17,110 nucleotides of DNA from CAZJWR01 sp964549765. Lineage in GTDB: Bacteria; Zixibacteria; MSB-5A5; GN15; JAAZOE01. The stretch lies in contig CAZJWR010000071.1 in NCBI GenBank assembly GCA_964549765.1, forward strand, positions 1 through 17,110, in the 5' to 3' direction. Positions 13,952 to 17,110 of the stretch are shown here, one piece after another (positions within the stretch are counted from its first letter, which is position 1; each line of letters opens with the position of its first letter). The notes under the pieces were generated by a model. The model did not search any database, was not told where the DNA came from, and saw only the letters and a list, made by a program, of their open reading frames with translations. The translations under genes were made by a program, and so were the position numbers.

Positions 13952-14140
13952 GCCGGATAAGACCCGTATGTAATCTCATTCCCAATACTTAGATCATTCT
14001 TGCATACAACGATGCGGGTAGTCAGGTGCCAGTTATAACGGCATTTTACTGACACCGCTAATCCCTTCTTTTCACAGTTGCTTTTTGGCTAAGAAAATCC
14101 TTAATTATTGATACCAATCGATCAAAGCAGGGATATTCTC

Positions 14141-17110
14141 GTGTCGGGAAATCATCGCAACGATGACAATACGCAAACCCATATTCCTCTATTGAAAGAC
14201 ACCATGGTCGGGCATTACCGGATCGTCGAGAAAATCGGCGCCGGGGGAATGGGCGAGGTGTATCTGGCCGAGGACACTGAGTTGGACCGCAAAGTCGCAC
14301 TCAAATTCCTACCGGTGCATCTTTGCCAGGACGAAGAATGCCGGGTTCGCTTCAAGCGTGAGGCGCAGGCGGCAGCTAAACTCGATCATCCGAATATTAT
14401 ACCGGTATATGAGGTTGGTGAATATCAGGGGCGGCCCTATTTTGCGATGGCTCATGTCGAAGGACAATCGCTGAAGGAATTTTCACCGGGCAAAGAGCTC
14501 TCCGTCGATCAGATACTCGAGCTGGGAATACAGATCTGCGAGGGATTGCAGGCGGCTCATGACAAGGGCATTACCCATCGGGACATCAAACCATCGAACA
14601 TCCTGATTGACTCGCACGGCCGCGCCCGGATTGTCGATTTTGGTTTGGCATCAGTGGTTGGCAAAGACCAATTGACCAAGACCGGATCGACCCTCGGCAC
14701 CATCGGGTATATGTCCCCCGAGCAGGTACAAGGAAAAAACATAGATCATCGCAGCGATCTATTTTCCCTCGGTGTAGTTCTTTATGAGCTGATTACCAAG
14801 CAAAACCCTTTCACGCGCGACAGCGAGGCGGCCACGCTCAAGGCGGTGTGCGATGATTTCCCGGAGCCTCTCGCCCGTTTCAAATCGGGTCTTCCTGAGG
14901 GACTTCAAGCCATTATCGACAAAGCGTTGGAAAAGGATGTCAAGACACGGTACCGACACGCGGATGGGATGCTGTCCGATCTCATGCGTATGAAGCGGGA
15001 TTCAAGCGGTTCAGTACCGGTCCAAATCCAAACTGCTGTCCGAACACCTAAGCGCTGGTTACTGACTGTCTTGCCGATTGTTCTCGTAGTCCTCACTATT
15101 GCGGTCCTGGTGCTGAAACCCTGGAAACTCGAAATCTCTCCCGGGCACGAAGCCATCGCCGCCGAAAACCGTCTGGCCATCATGTATTTTGATAATCTGA
15201 CCAATCCTGCCGACAGCCTGAGGCTGGGTGAGATTGTCACCAATTTGCTGATCACCGATTTGTCTGAATCCAAGTACGTGCAGGTTGTTTCCAGCCAGCG
15301 GCTTTACGACATCCTCAAACAATTGGGACATGAGGGGGAAAAGAGGATAGATCGAGACGTCGCCACGCAGATTGCAGAGAAAGCTGGGGCCAAGTGGATG
15401 CTTTTAGGCAGTATTCTCAGCACCGAGCCCGAGATAATCGCGGCGGCGCAATTGGTAGACGTCGCAACCGGCGATGCCTTGGCCTCCCAGCGAGTGGAAG
15501 GTCAGCCGGGCGAGCGGATATTTTCGGTTGTCGATCAGCTTACTGCCGAAATAAAGAAAGATCTGACCCTTCCTCCTGAAGCTGCCGCAGAAACGGATCC
15601 ATCGGTCGCCCGCGTCTCGACTCATTCGCCTGAAGCGTATCGTCTTTATCTCGAAGCGGTGGAATTGCTGGACAGGCACTACTGGTCGGAAGCCGACGAG
15701 CGCTTTGCGAAAGCTCTCGAATTCGACTCGACATTCGCAGGGGCTCACTTCTATCGGGCGATTATAGCCTATTACACGTACGACCCAGCCGTAAAAACTC
15801 ATATCGCAAAAGCGATGAGATACGCCGAACACAGCAGCGACAAGGGACAGCATTACATCCGAAGCCTTGATGCCCGCGTGAAGAAGGACTTCGCTCGCGC
15901 GATTGAAGAACTCGAATATATTATCAAGCATTATCCTGACGAAAAAGGCGCATATCTTGACTTGGGCCTGGTGAAGAGATTTGATACCGGCGAACTCGAG
16001 GAAGCCCTCGCGTGTTTCAATAAGGTCATCGAGCTGGACCCGTATAACCGCGAGGGGTACAATCAACTCGCATATGTCTACAGTGAGCTCGGTCAGTTTG
16101 AAAAATCGGTCTGGGCAATCAATAAATACATTGAGATCGCTCCCGATGAAGCAAATCCGTACGATAGCAAGGGTGACATAATGGCGTTCAACGGAAAGTT
16201 GGATGAAGCGATCGCGGCGTATGAGAAGTCGAACGAATTGAAGCCGGGGTTCAGCAGGTCTCGGCTTGCCGAGATCTATTTGCTACGCGGAGAATATTCA
16301 CAAGCGGAAGGTCTTTATTCGGCGGGGATTGCCGACGGCGATAAAGAAGACCGGGCATATGGCCGATTGGGACTGGCCAGGATTTCTCTGCATCAAGGAA
16401 AGTTTCGGGACGCGATCCACACCCTGGACCTGGGCGTCGAAACGGATCGAATGGAGATGGTGAGCGAAGCGATAATAGCTATGAACATAGAGGTGCGTTG
16501 CTACGCCCAAGCATATATTGGCAATATTCGAGAGGCCATCGATGACGCCGAATCCGAAATCAATTCTCTTCAGAAATACGCCCCCGATAATGAGAATATA
16601 GGTTATGCCCGGGCGGACATCGCATGGGGTTACATGCAGATGAATGACCGCAGGACAGCCGATAGCATTGTTGATTTATTGCTTCCAGACTCAAAACATG
16701 GCTGCCTGTCAGATTCGGTAGCGTATTGGTATGGCCGCGCATTTGTCTCTTTGGAGAGCGGCGATTACGACACCGCCGTCGTCTATTGGAGGAATCTGAA
16801 CAGGGCCTGGCCATCGGATTATCCGCACCGGCTGTTTTTGGGTATTTCCCTTCTTGGCGCCGGACACTTGGGCGAAGCCGTCGCCACTCTTGAGAAAGCA
16901 ATGAATACCTACGGCGCCTCACGTGCATACTGGCCGCATCTGAGTGTGGAGGGTCACTACTGGCTGGCACAGGCATACGAGGCGTCCGGGTGGACCGAAA
17001 AGGCCATCGAGCAATACGAGACCTTCCTCGATATATGGAAAGACGCCGACCCGGGGATAGAAAAAATCGACGATGCCTTATCACAGATAAGTTATAGAGA
17101 AATAAAACCA
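14141..17110 (+). CDS. Membrane-anchored Ser/Thr protein kinase with TolB/FlgO-like domain and TPRs (kinase 2), 3'-partial
   Basis: The frame is open from 14141 to the last base, at least 990 residues, with no stop in the window. The kinase domain has the glycine loop GAGGMGEVY (33-41), Lys55 in VALK, HRDIKPSN (146-153), a standard DFG (166-168) and GTIGYMSPEQ. One membrane span lies at about 306-325. A TolB/FlgO-like region follows (about 344-475), starting RLAIMYFDNLT and containing GAKWMLLGSI. Many TPR units run from about 490 to the end (for example AYLDLGLVKRF...EEALACFNKVIELDPYN). I chose the GTG at 14141 because AGGGA lies 7 nt before it and because Lys55, His146, Asp148 and Asp166 then have the same numbers as in kinase 1. 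The ATG at 14204 would cut the N-terminal tail to almost nothing. The two kinases are paralogs in architecture. The input and target are unknown. Confidence 0.9.
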   Translation, partial: MSGNHRNDDNTQTHIPLLKDTMVGHYRIVEKIGAGGMGEVYLAEDTELDRKVALKFLPVHLCQDEECRVRFKREAQAAAKLDHPNIIPVYEVGEYQGRPYFAMAHVEGQSLKEFSPGKELSVDQILELGIQICEGLQAAHDKGITHRDIKPSNILIDSHGRARIVDFGLASVVGKDQLTKTGSTLGTIGYMSPEQVQGKNIDHRSDLFSLGVVLYELITKQNPFTRDSEAATLKAVCDDFPEPLARFKSGLPEGLQAIIDKALEKDVKTRYRHADGMLSDLMRMKRDSSGSVPVQIQTAVRTPKRWLLTVLPIVLVVLTIAVLVLKPWKLEISPGHEAIAAENRLAIMYFDNLTNPADSLRLGEIVTNLLITDLSESKYVQVVSSQRLYDILKQLGHEGEKRIDRDVATQIAEKAGAKWMLLGSILSTEPEIIAAAQLVDVATGDALASQRVEGQPGERIFSVVDQLTAEIKKDLTLPPEAAAETDPSVARVSTHSPEAYRLYLEAVELLDRHYWSEADERFAKALEFDSTFAGAHFYRAIIAYYTYDPAVKTHIAKAMRYAEHSSDKGQHYIRSLDARVKKDFARAIEELEYIIKHYPDEKGAYLDLGLVKRFDTGELEEALACFNKVIELDPYNREGYNQLAYVYSELGQFEKSVWAINKYIEIAPDEANPYDSKGDIMAFNGKLDEAIAAYEKSNELKPGFSRSRLAEIYLLRGEYSQAEGLYSAGIADGDKEDRAYGRLGLARISLHQGKFRDAIHTLDLGVETDRMEMVSEAIIAMNIEVRCYAQAYIGNIREAIDDAESEINSLQKYAPDNENIGYARADIAWGYMQMNDRRTADSIVDLLLPDSKHGCLSDSVAYWYGRAFVSLESGDYDTAVVYWRNLNRAWPSDYPHRLFLGISLLGAGHLGEAVATLEKAMNTYGASRAYWPHLSVEGHYWLAQAYEASGWTEKAIEQYETFLDIWKDADPGIEKIDDALSQISYREIKP

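Larger units (their letters stand above)
13748..14140. other. 393-nt gene-free region with inverted repeat and repeat copy B
   Basis: No gene is supported here. An open minus-strand frame (13810-14055) spans the repeat and encodes nothing I recognise. The left end holds a 10-bp inverted repeat (13752-13828), the middle holds repeat copy B (about 13851-13951), and the right end (13952-14140) holds only weak inverted repeats such as GTCAG/CTGAC around 14017-14055 and the leader of kinase 2. No clear promoter for the kinase was found. Confidence 0.55.

Noticed and set aside
15404..16066. Long open minus-strand frame of about 220 codons
   Set aside because: It lies wholly inside kinase 2, whose plus-strand frame has TPR motifs and full domain continuity. 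The minus-strand product shows no motif or ribosome site.

Overview
The window looks like a chromosomal piece of a Gram-negative bacterium of moderate GC content, probably from the FCB side of the tree. The sequence shows a secreted protein ending in a type I dockerin next to FG-GAP/VCBS-like repeats, lipoproteins with clear lipoboxes, outer-membrane beta-barrel candidates, and two large Ser/Thr kinases with a membrane anchor, a TolB/FlgO-like domain and TPRs. This mix reminds me of Zixibacteria and related uncultured lineages, but that placement is inference. I saw no tRNA, rRNA, CRISPR array, insertion sequence or phage gene.

Layout. 1-451: 3' end of a secreted repeat/dockerin gene with an apparent one-base frameshift. 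548-1183: small lipoprotein. 1184-1733: gene-free stretch with copy A of a dispersed repeat, then a sigma-54-type promoter with an upstream inverted repeat. 1734-6195: tightly packed lipid operon (acyl-reductase-like SDR, diacylglycerol kinase family protein, CdsA-like cytidylyltransferase, CDP-alcohol phosphatidyltransferase resembling phosphatidylcholine synthase, LCM-family methyltransferase), followed by a possible small membrane protein. 6545-9163: kinase 1. 9213-10793 (minus strand): GAF-type sigma-54 activator. 10794-11072: divergent intergenic region with a second, near-consensus sigma-54 promoter. 11073-13747: lipoprotein and two outer-membrane protein candidates. 13748-14140: gene-free stretch with a 10-bp inverted repeat and repeat copy B. 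14141-17110: kinase 2, running off the window.

How it may fit together. The most interesting pattern is a possible local sigma-54 envelope regulon. The activator gene lies between two -24/-12 promoters, both with GG-N10-GC spacing. One drives the lipid operon and the other the lipoprotein/outer-membrane cluster. Both promoters have a CTAACCAYC motif in the same orientation, ending 84-85 nt before the -24 GG, with a second related copy 21-33 bp further upstream. This would be a plausible enhancer for the activator encoded here. The activator has a GAF domain instead of a receiver domain, so it may respond to a ligand. The lipid operon could turn diacylglycerol into phosphatidic acid, then CDP-diacylglycerol, then a phospholipid such as phosphatidylcholine. 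The reductase and methyltransferase would make or modify an unidentified lipid part.

The second unexplained structure is the repeat pair at about 1383-1487 and 13851-13951. Both copies share a 20-base core with one mismatch, an 8-bp palindrome whose two differences keep it palindromic, and a hairpin followed by T-rich sequence on the minus strand. No minus-strand gene lies nearby.
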